Shown here in pieces: positions 7,102 to 15,096 of a DNA stretch of 19,917 bases. Origin of the DNA: an uncultured Ruminococcus sp. (GTDB lineage Bacteria; Bacillota; Clostridia; Oscillospirales; Ruminococcaceae); NCBI GenBank assembly GCA_937926145.1, contig CALANW010000066.1, forward strand, positions 1 to 19,917, given 5' to 3'. The notes beneath the pieces were generated by a model. It searched no databases. It was given only the letters and a program-made list of their open reading frames with translations, and was not told the DNA's origin. The stretch's first letter is position 1; every line of letters begins with the position of its first letter. The translations under genes were made by a program, and so were the position numbers.

Positions 7102-8220
7102 ATGAGTAAAATTACATCACCCTATCGTTATGACTTCGTTGGAAGCTTTCTCCGCCCCGAATATCTGAAAAAAGCAAGAGCTGATTTTGAAAGCGGCACA
7201 ACTTCCGCAGAACAGCTCAAAGAGACTGAAGATAAAGCTATCCTTGACCTTGTCGAAAAGCAGAAAAAAGCAGGCTACCACATCATTACCGACGGCGAGT
7301 TCCGCAGAGCGACTTGGCATCTCGACTTTATGTGGGGATTCAACGGTGTTGGTCACAGCAAAACCAAAACAGGACTTCCTTTCCACGGCGAAGCTGCAAT
7401 GATAGACGATACATACCTTATCGGAAAGGTTTCCGTTGACAAGCACCCCTTTGTGGAACACTTCAAGTTCATAAAAGCTCTTGAAGATGAAAATACAGTC
7501 GCAAAGCAGACGATCCCCGCACCTGCCCAGTTCCTTGAACAGATGATAATGCCATTTGCCCTCGAAAATACGAGAAAATACTACAGCGATACAGAAGAGC
7601 TCGTTCAGGATATCGCAAACGGCTATAAAAAAGTCATTGCCGACCTCTATGAAGCAGGCTGCCGCAATATCCAGTTCGATGACTGCTCTTGGGGAATGAT
7701 AGTTGACCCGAACGCAAAGGCAATTTTTGACGTTGACGATGCGGGTCTTGAAGATATAAAGAAGCTGCTTCTGAGAATAAACAACCTCGCTATCGAGGGC
7801 AAGCCCGATGACCTCGTTATAACAACTCACGTCTGCCGAGGAAACTTCCATTCAACATACGCAAGCAGCGGCGCTTATGACAGCGTTGCGGAAACACTTT
7901 TCGCAGGTGAAAATGTAAGCGCATATTTTCTTGAATTTGACGATGAGCGTTCGGGCGGCTTCGAGCCTTTAAAGGCTGTAAGCGGCGATAAAAAAGTTGT
8001 CCTCGGACTTATCACAACAAAGAAGCCCGAGCTTGAAGATAAGCAGACTATAATCGACCGTATCAACGAAGCCGCAAAGTATATCCCCCTCGATAGACTT
8101 TGCCTGAGCCCCCAGTGCGGCTTCGCGTCCTGCGAGATAGGCAATAAGCTCACCGAATCGGAACAGTGGGCAAAGCTTGCACTCGTCAAGGAAATTGCGG
8201 AAGAAGTTTGGGTTAAATAA
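7102..8220 (+). CDS. Short cobalamin-independent methionine synthase (MetE C-domain / YxjG-YxjH family)
   Basis: The 372-residue protein matches the single-domain MetE-type methyltransferases of Firmicutes (YxjG/YxjH), about half the length of full MetE. The zinc-site residues are in the expected order: His243 and Cys245 in THVCRGN, Glu278 in FLEFDDERSG, and Cys339 in SPQCGF. DGEFRRATWHLDF (64-76) and QFDDCSW (191-197) are other family motifs. It would transfer a methyl group to homocysteine to make methionine; the methyl donor of short forms (methyltetrahydrofolate or another compound) is not settled by sequence. ATG 7102 is preceded by AGAGG. It is a single-gene unit with its own promoter and a terminator at 8252-8292. 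Confidence 0.85.
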   Translation: MSKITSPYRYDFVGSFLRPEYLKKARADFESGTTSAEQLKETEDKAILDLVEKQKKAGYHIITDGEFRRATWHLDFMWGFNGVGHSKTKTGLPFHGEAAMIDDTYLIGKVSVDKHPFVEHFKFIKALEDENTVAKQTIPAPAQFLEQMIMPFALENTRKYYSDTEELVQDIANGYKKVIADLYEAGCRNIQFDDCSWGMIVDPNAKAIFDVDDAGLEDIKKLLLRINNLAIEGKPDDLVITTHVCRGNFHSTYASSGAYDSVAETLFAGENVSAYFLEFDDERSGGFEPLKAVSGDKKVVLGLITTKKPELEDKQTIIDRINEAAKYIPLDRLCLSPQCGFASCEIGNKLTESEQWAKLALVKEIAEEVWVK

Positions 8221-8251
8221 ATTCGTTTTTGCCATTGGATAATATATATAT

Positions 8252-8292
8252 ATCGGCTGCAAGTGAAAAATCGCACTTGCAGCCGATTTTTG
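8252..8292 (+). terminator. Intrinsic terminator of the methionine synthase-like gene
   Basis: A perfect 14-bp stem, ATCGGCTGCAAGTG (8252-8265) with CACTTGCAGCCGAT (8274-8287), 8-nt loop, followed by TTTTTGTT. Confidence 0.85.
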
Positions 8293-8297
8293 TTATA

Positions 8298-8539
8298 GTA
8301 AACCGCCGCGTTAGACGCGGGGTTCGGTAGAGCTTTAGCGAAGAGTCTTTAACCAAAAACCTCCATGTGATAAAATAAAACTACGGTCTGGCAACTGTAG
8401 AAATAAAAATCAATGGAGCCAACTATAAATAAATCAACAGGCGAGCGAAAGGATTCACAAATAATTAACAAATTAAAAAAATAGTACAGCAAAGCAGACC
8501 GACGGGAGGCAGCCAATAAAAAAATATGAAGAACAAAAG
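8298..8539. other. Structured noncoding stretch beside the IS110 remnant
   Basis: There is no open frame of note over about 240 bp. Visible structure: a bulged hairpin, AACCGCCGCG/CGCGGGGTT with loop TTAGA, near 8301-8325; a nested dyad with outer arms CTCCAT (8361-8366) and ATGGAG (8413-8418) around an inner hairpin CTACGGT...ACTGTAG (8381-8400); and CGGTCTG (8384-8390), which can alternatively pair with CAGACCG (8495-8501). The stretch is immediately downstream of the IS110 transposase remnant, where some IS110-family (IS1111-group) elements keep their bridge RNA, so it may be a decayed IS end. The bulged hairpin also resembles terminal hairpins of IS200/IS605 elements. Neither is proven. 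Confidence 0.35.
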
Positions 8540-9231
8540 TTATTGAGAACGGCTCTCGTAGTTCTTACCGGACTTCATAAGCGAATAAACAAGACGGCAA
8601 AGCTTCTTCTGGATATGCCCGAGGATAACATAGTATTGCTTGCCTTCAGCCTGTTTTTTGGCATAATAGGCATTAAAAACAGGATCGTGCAGGCGAACAA
8701 CTCTTGCAACCTGAAAAAGGGCATAGCGAAGATAGCGTGAACCCTTTTTTGACGGCATCAGATGTTTAGCCTTGTACTTGCCGGATTCGTAAACAGTGAC
8801 ATCAATCCCACTGTAAGATATGAGGCTTTCTGCACTGTGAAAACGCTCTGCATCACCTATTTCACCGGCAATAAGTCCTGCGGTAGTATTCCGATACCGG
8901 GAACGGTAAGCAGATTCGGACACAGCTCATCAACCAACAGCTTTATCTGAGCATCATATTTTTCGATCCTGCGCTGAATGAATTCAAGATTCTCAATAGC
9001 ATCCATGATCTCAAAAGCATAGCAGTCATCGGAAATGCTCACAGAGTGTTTTGCAGCTTCAATAATATCGGCATCAGAGCATTTGCATCTTCCGTGAAGC
9101 AGCGAATCGACCTTAGAAATATGAGCTTTGGCAAGCTTCTTTGGAGTGCCGTATTCCTTGAGAATGGCAAGAGCGGATTCGCCGTAAATGTTGCTGAAAA
9201 GAGATTTCATCTAGGGAAAGGTGATCTGAAT
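8540..9231 (-). pseudogene. IS110-family transposase, decayed (truncated, frameshifted, nonsense)
   Basis: Two minus-strand pieces together make the middle and C-terminal part of an IS110/IS116/IS902 transposase. The first (9210 down to about 8890) contains SLFSNIYGESALAILKEYGT and ends near LLTVPGIG; the second (8923-8540) continues TAGLIAGEIGDAERF, SYSGIDVTVYESG and SKKGSRYLR, which holds the serine of the Transposase_20 domain. The frames join if one base is restored near 8888-8892 (...GGIGIT-TAGLIAG...). Upstream, FP-stop-MKSLF suggests a GAG to TAG nonsense change at 9211-9213. The N-terminal RuvC-like domain is absent: at 9231/9232 the sequence changes into IS1182. It cannot encode an active recombinase. 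Confidence 0.82.
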
Positions 9232-9399
9232 TTCAATTATTTTTTCAATTTCTATTGGAAATTTTAATTGATAGGGTGTATAATATTCTTGTGAATAGTT
9301 TTTCATCTCAAATAATTATACCACAAAAAAGACTGCTTTTCTACCCTTTCGGGTGGATTGGCAGTCTTTTTTTGTTGGGGATTTTTTTACAGCGCCTTT
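9232..9399 (-). mobile_element. Inverted 168-bp end of an IS1182-family element (solo remnant)
   Basis: This stretch is the reverse complement of 13177-13343, with one base substitution and one base indel. It contains the IS end (AAAGGCGCTG, plus-strand 9390-9399 complement), the IS-borne hairpin, and the first 25 codons of the transposase (MKNYSQEYYTPYQLKFPIEI...). The copy stops inside the transposase frame and runs directly into the IS110 remnant. With the larger copy at 13177 it forms inverted ends around the GH59/AraC pair. Confidence 0.85.
9325..9372 (-). terminator. IS-borne hairpin acting as terminator for the GH59 gene
   Basis: The 12-bp stem AAAAAAGACTGC (9325-9336) with GCAGTCTTTTTT (9361-9372) also pairs CTACCC with GGGTGG inside. 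It has T-runs on both strands and lies downstream of the leftward-reading GH59 gene. It is the twin of 13203-13250. Confidence 0.7.
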
Positions 9400-9404
9400 G
9401 AAAA

Positions 9405-9543
9405 TACTAAGGGAAATATTATTTGTTCCGTTTCCTAAGGAACTACTGATTTAATCAACATTTTTATTTTCCTTATTGCCTGAGTGACGTATTTAGGAAA
9501 CGTAATGCATTAAAATAGTGAATTAATCAGTATTTCCTTAGTA
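9405..9543. mobile_element. 139-bp MITE-like element with TACTAA/TTAGTA termini
   Basis: The outer arms TACTAAGGGAAATA (9405-9418) and TATTTCCTTAGTA (9531-9543) differ by one base. Internal repeats are CGTTTCCTAA (9429-9438) with TTAGGAAACG (9493-9502), and ACTGATTTAA with its near-inverted copy ATTAATCAGT around 9521-9530. The right flank is TCA (9544-9546), which fits the TNA target of the other two elements; the left flank is AAA, so no duplication is visible, probably because the IS1182 remnant joined there. It ends exactly at the stop codon of the GH59 gene. Confidence 0.55.
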
Positions 9544-12138
9544 TCAATACTCAATAACATCAACAGCAAATCTTCCGCTTGTTACAACTATCTTTACGTT
9601 GTGGCTGCCCTCGGGGACATCTGCGGAATAGAAGCATTGACGAGCCTTTACGCCTTCTGTTTCGGCGGATCCCAGAAGCTCTCCGTCAACGAAAACATCA
9701 AATCCGCATTCCGAGGTCTTGCCGATAAGAGCAAAATGATCGCCATCAAAGCTGAATTCCATACTCTTTTCTTCCGTGTCCTCTTCGGTTATATCCGCCT
9801 TTGAACGTGTGCGGTTGAAATGGATATAATCGTCGGGAACCTTTCTGTCCCAATTGCCGTTGTAAGTAACGGTTGGCTCATGGTCATCTACTCTTGTAAT
9901 AACGGACTTGCCCTCTGCGGGAGAAACCTTCAGATTGTCGAAAATATTGTTGTAAAGTCCGCTGCCTATTGAAATCCGTCCCGAATGTGCATAGCCCCAT
10001 TCATCGTCAAATACGGCTATTTCCGAACCGTCCAGCTCTGCGGAAATGTGGTTTCCCACGGCGGTAATTTTTACGGTATGCCAAGCGGAATTGTCAAAGC
10101 CGTCAATATCGCCGTTTGCAACAGTTTCGGTGTTCTTTCTCAGCTCAAAATACCCGCTCGGATAAACCTTTAAGCTATATCCGTTTTCCGCAGACCAAGC
10201 GTCCAGTTCAGCGGTCAGATAACGCACGCCGAAGGAAACATAGTTATCCTTTTTATCGCTGTCAAGCTTGAAGCTTATCTCCGCCGAATAGTTCGCCCAG
10301 CGGTCATCGCCGAGCGATGTTATGGGATTTGGAGTACCCCTTAAACGCCAGTCGGTAGGCTTATTTTCGGAGTTTATCATCTGCATAAGAACCTTACCGC
10401 CGCCGACTTCGGCAACCTCAAATGCACCGCCCTGGTCGGTGGTATAAAGGGGAGCATTTCCTCTTGCGGAAAGAAAATCATCGGCATACTCGAAATCGTC
10501 GGAATAGTTTATGTCAAGCGGAATATCCTCATATTTGCAGTTGTAAACGGAAGTATCTGCGGTCTTGTCAAGAGTGGTAACGGTAACTATTGAATATGGC
10601 TTTACCTCGATGGAATATGCGTATTTTCCGTCCGTTTCGACGGGAAGATATTTGCCGATATTCCTGAAATAATTCTCATCAAACGCCTGACCTTCATCGG
10701 GGCCTCTTGTTTCCCAGACGGTAAAGGGAGCGTCGGCAAGCTTCATATTTTCAAGGGTAAAGGTGTAATTTCTCTGCTCGTCGCTGTCGTTGCAGATGAT
10801 GATTGAATAATCACCTGTTTCCGTGTCGGTAACAGTCATATAGTTGTTGGTGGTGTCGGAAATAGCGTGATTTTCCTTACCGTCGCCGTAGCATGCACTG
10901 TCAATAAATCTCCAGCCGTTTTCGATAAAATGAGTGAAATGGGCAGATGTCCAAATTCCGCTGTCAGCTTCGTAATATCCGCTCCAGGGATCCTGTGCGT
11001 TTATCAAAGATTTCGGGAAAAACTTTGCTCCCGAATAATACGCCGCCACGGCAGGCTGATACTCATACATAGTCATTTTGCCGTTGTAATAGCCGTTAAT
11101 AACTCTGTTGCAGACGTCCAAAGCTCCATTTGTGCCGTTTATGCCGCTGCCGTTGCTTGTTACGCCAAGGTGTGAGATTATTGCGGGAGCGATGCCTTCG
11201 CTGTACCACAGTTCCTTGCCGTAGGTCTTGTTGAGAACCTTTGCGTTTTCGCTTGCCCAAGTATTGTAATGCTCTCCGAGAACGTCAACGGCGTTTCTCA
11301 GCTCCTCGTTTTTCATCATTTCCTCGGCGATGTTCCACGAACCGACCTCATCGGAAGCAACTATCTTTATCGTTCCGTAATCGTAACGCTCGTCGGTTTC
11401 ATTTTCCAGTCTGTCCGCAAAATAGATTATCCATTCGGTGTCAATTTTATCAGGCTCGTTTCCGTCTGCACTGATGTGGGTAAACTTCATTCCGTATGTA
11501 TCGAACGCACCGTCAATAGCCGATTTGTACCATTTATATCGTGCTTCAAAGCCAGCCTCCCGGGACTCGGAAAATGCGTCCGTTACCCACTTGGGCTCGC
11601 CCCAGCGGAGGAGATCAACGGTAATATCGGGGTTAATAGAAAGTGCATCTGCCGCAAACATAAAGCCCGCACCTCTTGTAACGTCTGCCTTTTCATCGGC
11701 AGAACGCATTATGGACGGCTCTGTTCCCGAAGATGAATTAACGTCCGTTCCGAACTCAATTTTAACGTGAGAAAGTCCCGCACCGTAGTCGGGCTTGAAC
11801 AGCAGGTTCATTATCTCCCAATAAGCGTCGGGATTTTGGGTCTTGTAGTCCATCAGCAAACGGGAGGAGTTGTTTCCTGTAACAACGCCCAGTCCCCTCC
11901 AGACTGTGTTCTCGTCTGTATTTACGGTGTTTCCATCTACGGAAACAGCCTTGTAGGAAGTGTTCACACTTGCAAGGGGTATCTCTCCGGGAGCTTCCGT
12001 TACAGTCGTTTCCGATTCGGTCATCTGAACGGTTGTTTCCTCAGCTTCGGCATTATCGCTATTTTGGTTACAGCCTGTAAAAACGGCCGGCAGCATAGCT
12101 GTGCATATTACGGCAGATATAAATTTTCTGATATTCAT
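9544..12138 (-). CDS. GH59 galactocerebrosidase-like secreted lipoprotein
   Basis: The 864-residue protein resembles mammalian galactosylceramidase (GALC) through most of its length. A lipoprotein signal ends in AVFTGC (Cys23), followed by a Thr/Glu-rich linker to about 55. The TIM barrel (about 75-400) carries WRGLGVVTGNNSSRLL and GTEPS; the likely acid/base is Glu228 in DGNEPD and the nucleophile Glu314 in LWYSEG, at positions matching IWNE and WSSE of GALC. A beta-sandwich follows, then a GALC-type lectin domain (about 545-740), then a further C-terminal beta domain (about 745-864) that looks carbohydrate-binding. It should hydrolyse beta-galactosides at the cell surface; whether the substrate is galactolipid or glycan is unknown. 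The ATG at 12138 has AAGGAG 9 nt upstream; the TTG at 12144 is rejected. It is divergent from an AraC regulator, inside inverted IS1182 ends. Confidence 0.83.
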   Translation of the reverse strand: MNIRKFISAVICTAMLPAVFTGCNQNSDNAEAEETTVQMTESETTVTEAPGEIPLASVNTSYKAVSVDGNTVNTDENTVWRGLGVVTGNNSSRLLMDYKTQNPDAYWEIMNLLFKPDYGAGLSHVKIEFGTDVNSSSGTEPSIMRSADEKADVTRGAGFMFAADALSINPDITVDLLRWGEPKWVTDAFSESREAGFEARYKWYKSAIDGAFDTYGMKFTHISADGNEPDKIDTEWIIYFADRLENETDERYDYGTIKIVASDEVGSWNIAEEMMKNEELRNAVDVLGEHYNTWASENAKVLNKTYGKELWYSEGIAPAIISHLGVTSNGSGINGTNGALDVCNRVINGYYNGKMTMYEYQPAVAAYYSGAKFFPKSLINAQDPWSGYYEADSGIWTSAHFTHFIENGWRFIDSACYGDGKENHAISDTTNNYMTVTDTETGDYSIIICNDSDEQRNYTFTLENMKLADAPFTVWETRGPDEGQAFDENYFRNIGKYLPVETDGKYAYSIEVKPYSIVTVTTLDKTADTSVYNCKYEDIPLDINYSDDFEYADDFLSARGNAPLYTTDQGGAFEVAEVGGGKVLMQMINSENKPTDWRLRGTPNPITSLGDDRWANYSAEISFKLDSDKKDNYVSFGVRYLTAELDAWSAENGYSLKVYPSGYFELRKNTETVANGDIDGFDNSAWHTVKITAVGNHISAELDGSEIAVFDDEWGYAHSGRISIGSGLYNNIFDNLKVSPAEGKSVITRVDDHEPTVTYNGNWDRKVPDDYIHFNRTRSKADITEEDTEEKSMEFSFDGDHFALIGKTSECGFDVFVDGELLGSAETEGVKARQCFYSADVPEGSHNVKIVVTSGRFAVDVIEY

Positions 12139-12230
12139 AAGCAATTTCTCCTTTTGGTTAATACCGATAAAGAAGTTTTACCGGCACCGAGCAACTAACT
12201 TTGTTAATTTCACTATTTTAGAACGATTTG

Positions 12231-12250
12231 ACAAAGGGGTCTCCCCTTGT
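12231..12250. promoter_or_regulatory. Palindrome in the GH59 promoter region
   Basis: ACAAAGGGG-TCT-CCCCTTGT is an inverted repeat with one bulged A. On the minus strand it covers the place of the -35 box for a possible -10 TAAAAT at 12215-12220, which has no recognisable -35 sequence. This would suit activator-dependent transcription or an operator; both are inference. Confidence 0.35.
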
Positions 12251-12295
12251 AATTACTTATATTTTAACCGATTTACCGAGAAATAGCATTATATT

Positions 12296-12335
12296 ATCTG
12301 CTGATTATTATATAAAATCTGCTGTTTTTCTGTTG
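12296..12335 (+). promoter_or_regulatory. Direct repeats, candidate AraC-family binding sites
   Basis: ATCTGCTG occurs at 12296-12303 and again at 12317-12324, exactly 21 bp (two helical turns) apart. A third, weaker copy TTCTGTTG at 12328-12335 follows 11 bp later and overlaps the -35 box of the araC-type promoter. Direct repeats at whole helical turns are the usual arrangement of AraC-type sites. Confidence 0.5.
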
Positions 12336-12361
12336 CGATTTATCTCATTATGATGTATAAT
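12333..12361 (+). promoter_or_regulatory. Promoter of the AraC-family regulator
   Basis: -35 TTGCGA (12333-12338), 17-bp spacer, -10 TATAAT (12356-12361). The start would be near 12368, giving a leader of only about 10 nt before the ATG at 12378, mostly ribosome site. Confidence 0.6.
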
Positions 12362-12377
12362 AAAAAAGGGTGATAAA

Positions 12378-13178
12378 ATGTCAATTATCGAGCATGCAAA
12401 ATACTATGATGAACCGCTTCACAAGGTAAGCCACGCACACACCTCCTGTGAAATTATGCACATAGTCGGAGGACGGCTGCATATTACTGCGGGAGACGAA
12501 ACGATAACGCTCTCCGACAGCGATTCCGCACTTATAAAAAGCCGTCAACACCACAATGTCGCGGTAGAACCAGAGCCGCAGTACAGACGGTTCATTACCG
12601 TCATAAACCCGTGGGAGCTGAAAAAGCAGCTTATCCGTCCCGACCTTTTTTCCATGCTGACAGATACCAGCAAGGGCGGCATTATCGTGATAAAAAATAA
12701 GCCCGAACTGCTGTCGGGCTTTGAAAAGCTGTCCGAGATCTTTGCTTCGGGCGGGAACATCTACACCGAGCTTGGTGCGGCGTTGGAGATAGTGTCGGAA
12801 TTCTATGATATTATCCGTCCCCGTGACGAAAAGTCCGCCGAACGTGCGGGCAGAGTGCTTACGGCAAAGGTTCGTGAATATATTGAGCAGAACTACGCCG
12901 ACAGCATAAGAATTGCGGATATTGCCGCCGACAATTTCATCAGCGAGGGGTATCTTGCCCACACATTCAAAGCGGAAACGGGAATGTCCCCCCGTGAATA
13001 TCTTTCCTATATCCGCTGTACAAGAGCCTGCGAGCTTATCCGCCATACAGCGATGAAATTCGGGGATATTTCCGATGTTACGGGCTTCTGCTGTGCAAAC
13101 GATATGAGTCGAAAAATACGGGAATACTGCGGTCATTCGCCTACGGAGATACGTTTTACACTAAAAAATTCTGATTAA
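12378..13178 (+). CDS. AraC-family transcriptional regulator
   Basis: The 266-residue protein has an N-terminal cupin-like sensing domain (about 15-90, HKVSHAHTSCEI and GGRLHITAGDE) and a C-terminal double HTH (about 160-260). Family landmarks are IADIAADNFISEGYLAHTFK for the first HTH and GFCCANDMSRKIREYCGHSPTEIR for the second. AraC regulators of this build often sense sugars and control a neighbouring glycoside hydrolase gene; here the divergent neighbour is the GH59 lipoprotein, so control of it is a reasonable inference. The ribosome site is AAGGGTG. The stop codon (13176-13178) is formed at the junction with the IS1182 end, so the natural C-terminus may have been a little longer. Confidence 0.88.
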   Translation: MSIIEHAKYYDEPLHKVSHAHTSCEIMHIVGGRLHITAGDETITLSDSDSALIKSRQHHNVAVEPEPQYRRFITVINPWELKKQLIRPDLFSMLTDTSKGGIIVIKNKPELLSGFEKLSEIFASGGNIYTELGAALEIVSEFYDIIRPRDEKSAERAGRVLTAKVREYIEQNYADSIRIADIAADNFISEGYLAHTFKAETGMSPREYLSYIRCTRACELIRHTAMKFGDISDVTGFCCANDMSRKIREYCGHSPTEIRFTLKNSD

Positions 13179-13202
13179 AGGCGCTGTAAAAAAATCCCCA
13201 AC

Positions 13203-13250
13203 AAAAAAGACTGCCAATCCACCCGAAAGGGTAGAAAAGCAGTCTTTTTT
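13203..13250 (+). terminator. IS-borne hairpin downstream of the AraC gene
   Basis: AAAAAAGACTGC (13203-13214) pairs with GCAGTCTTTTTT (13239-13250), with CCACCC/GGGTAG pairing inside. It sits between the IS end and the transposase start, where it would block incoming transcription and end the AraC transcript. Confidence 0.7.
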
Positions 13251-13268
13251 GTGGTATAATTATTTGAG

Positions 13269-14983
13269 ATGAAAAACTATTCACAAGAATATTATACACC
13301 CTATCAAATAAAATTTCCAATAGAAATTGAAAAAATAATTGAAGCAACAGATCCTGTATATACATTCTGTGAAGTGATCAATCATATTGACCTGAATAAA
13401 TACCTGACGATTGAGGACCGCAGGACAGGCAAACCAAGATATGATGAAGAAACTTTGCTGAAAGTAATACTGTTTGCATTCATGAAAAACGGCTATGAAT
13501 CATTGAGAAAAATAGAAAAGCTGCATAAAACGGATATCCGCTTCATGTGGTTATTGCAGGATAATCCGCCTCCGAGCCATATGACGATAGATAATTTCAT
13601 GAACAATGTGCTGAACGACAGAATTGACGAAATATTTGCCGACATCAATGCTTACATATTCAAGCATGAAAATGTAGATCTTAACCACATTTAATAGACG
13701 GTACAAAGATTGCTGCCAATGCCAACAAATACAGCTGGGTATGGAAAAAGAGCTGTGAGAAAAATCGTGTGAAGGTGTTTGCAAAGATAACTGAACTGCT
13801 AAGCGAGATGAACGAAAGAATAGCTCCGTTCGGCGTAAAATTCGGTATTCGTGAAGAATATGCTATCGAGTATCTTGAGCAGATATTAAAGCAGTATGTA
13901 GAACTTTGCAATTTTGACCCTGCTTCTGTTGTCAGAGGACGGGGACATCATAAAACATCGGAACATCGTCATTTTGACACACTCACACAGTACATTGAAC
14001 GACTTAATACTAATTCTCGATCAACCTATAGACAAACTCTTGGCTATAATAAGTTCATTCTGCGTCAAGCTCCCTTGCCAGGCGACAGCCAGTCTGCGGT
14101 CGCTCTCCAAGGTCAACGCAGTGACCTAACTGAACTTATTCTATCTGTCGATTTTGTCTATAGAACGATCGAGAATTAGTATAAAAAGTATGCAGAGCAC
14201 ATAAAAATATGTGGTGATGAACGAAACAGCTATTCCAAAACAGATCATGATGCAACCTTTATGCGTATGAAAAAAGACCATATGGGAAACGATCAGCTGC
14301 TGCCGGGGTACAACATACAATTCGGTGTCTGCGATGAGTATATTGCTGTATATGATATAAAGCAGTATGCTTCGGATATGGACTGCTTTAAACCGCTTAT
14401 GGAAAAATTCAATGGGATATACAGAAAATATCCCGAATATCCGGTGGCTGACGCAGGCTATGGAAGCTTCAACAACTATCTGTACTGTGAAGAACATAGA
14501 ATGAAGAAGTATATGAAATACCGCAATGATCCTTACAGAGCGGTGAATTTCCCCATAGATTGGGACGGCGATCTTGTGTGTCCTAACAACAAAAAATTTC
14601 ATTATCTTTACAGCAGACCCGTAAAGGGAAACAAATACGGCAGAACAGAGGAATTCTATCAGTGCGAAGACTGTACAAACTGTCCTCATAAAGAAAAATG
14701 CTGCAAGTGCCAATGCAACCGTACTGTTCGCATAAATGAAGAATTAACAGCTTTTCACAATGAGGTTCTTAACAATCTGAACTGTATTCACGGAGCGCTT
14801 CTCAGAATGAACAGAAGCATTCAATCCGAAGGCGCAAACGGGATCATCAAGTGGAACAGATCCTACACAAGAGCTCGCAGACGTGGTTTAAATAACTTGA
14901 ATTTAGAAATTGCCATGATTTGCTGCGGTTTTAATCTGCATAAATTTCACTTGAAAAGGCTTGCGATAAAAAAAGTTGCCTGA
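13269..14983 (+). pseudogene. IS1182-family DDE transposase, frameshifted and split by a MITE
   Basis: Three pieces make one transposase. Piece one (13269-13694) starts MKNYSQEYYTPYQIKFP and carries the N-terminal DUF772-type region (YDEETLLKVILFAFM, PSHMTIDNF). It stops at NHI; the next frame resumes at IDGTKIAANANKY, which needs one added base near 13690-13694. Piece two runs to YIERL at about 14004, where a 174-bp MITE is inserted. Piece three resumes KKYAEHIKICGDERNSYSKT and ends at 14983 with the DDE residues of PVADAGYGSFNN and IQSEGANGIIK. The Cys cluster CEDCTNCPHKEKCCKC is usual for the family. Neither defect alone would leave an active enzyme. Confidence 0.87.
14005..14184. mobile_element. 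174-bp MITE with TAA target duplication inside the IS1182 transposase
   Basis: The element runs 14008-14181. Its terminal repeats, TACTAATTCTCGATC...CTATAGACAAA and the inverted copy ending GATCGAGAATTAGTA, match at 25 or more of 29 positions. Further inside, AATAAGTTCA pairs with TGAACTTATT. The flanking 3-bp repeats are TAA (14005-14007 and 14182-14184). Removing the element and one TAA restores the transposase reading ...ERL-KKYAEH..., which proves insertion. It has no coding capacity of its own. Confidence 0.88.
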
Positions 14984-15017
14984 AAAAATATCTTTCAAGA
15001 CTTTTCGGAATAATTTT

Positions 15018-15061
15018 AAACTCCTGCAAACAACGCATTTTCGTTGTTTGCAGGAGTTTTT
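15018..15061 (+). terminator. Intrinsic terminator after the IS1182 transposase
   Basis: A perfect 18-bp stem pairs 15018-15035 (AAACTCCTGCAAACAACG) with 15042-15059, 6-nt loop, then a T-run. Confidence 0.8.
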
Positions 15062-15096
15062 AAACACAAATCAATTTTTTGACGGAATAAGACTCT

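Noticed and set aside
7117..7851. 244-codon minus-strand frame opposite the methionine synthase-like gene
   Set aside because: Mirror of a gene with clear zinc-site motifs; no promoter or ribosome site.
12381..13136. 251-codon minus-strand frame opposite the AraC gene
   Set aside because: Shadow of the AraC HTH coding sequence; no family features.
14008..14179. C-terminal tail of the middle transposase piece read as a novel domain
   Set aside because: Those codons are the MITE sequence read through, ending at a stop in its right arm.
103..15061. Similarity of the hairpins at 103-149 and 15018-15059 (shared CCTGCAAAC)
   Set aside because: A match of about nine bases in two terminators is too short to call a dispersed repeat without a genome search.
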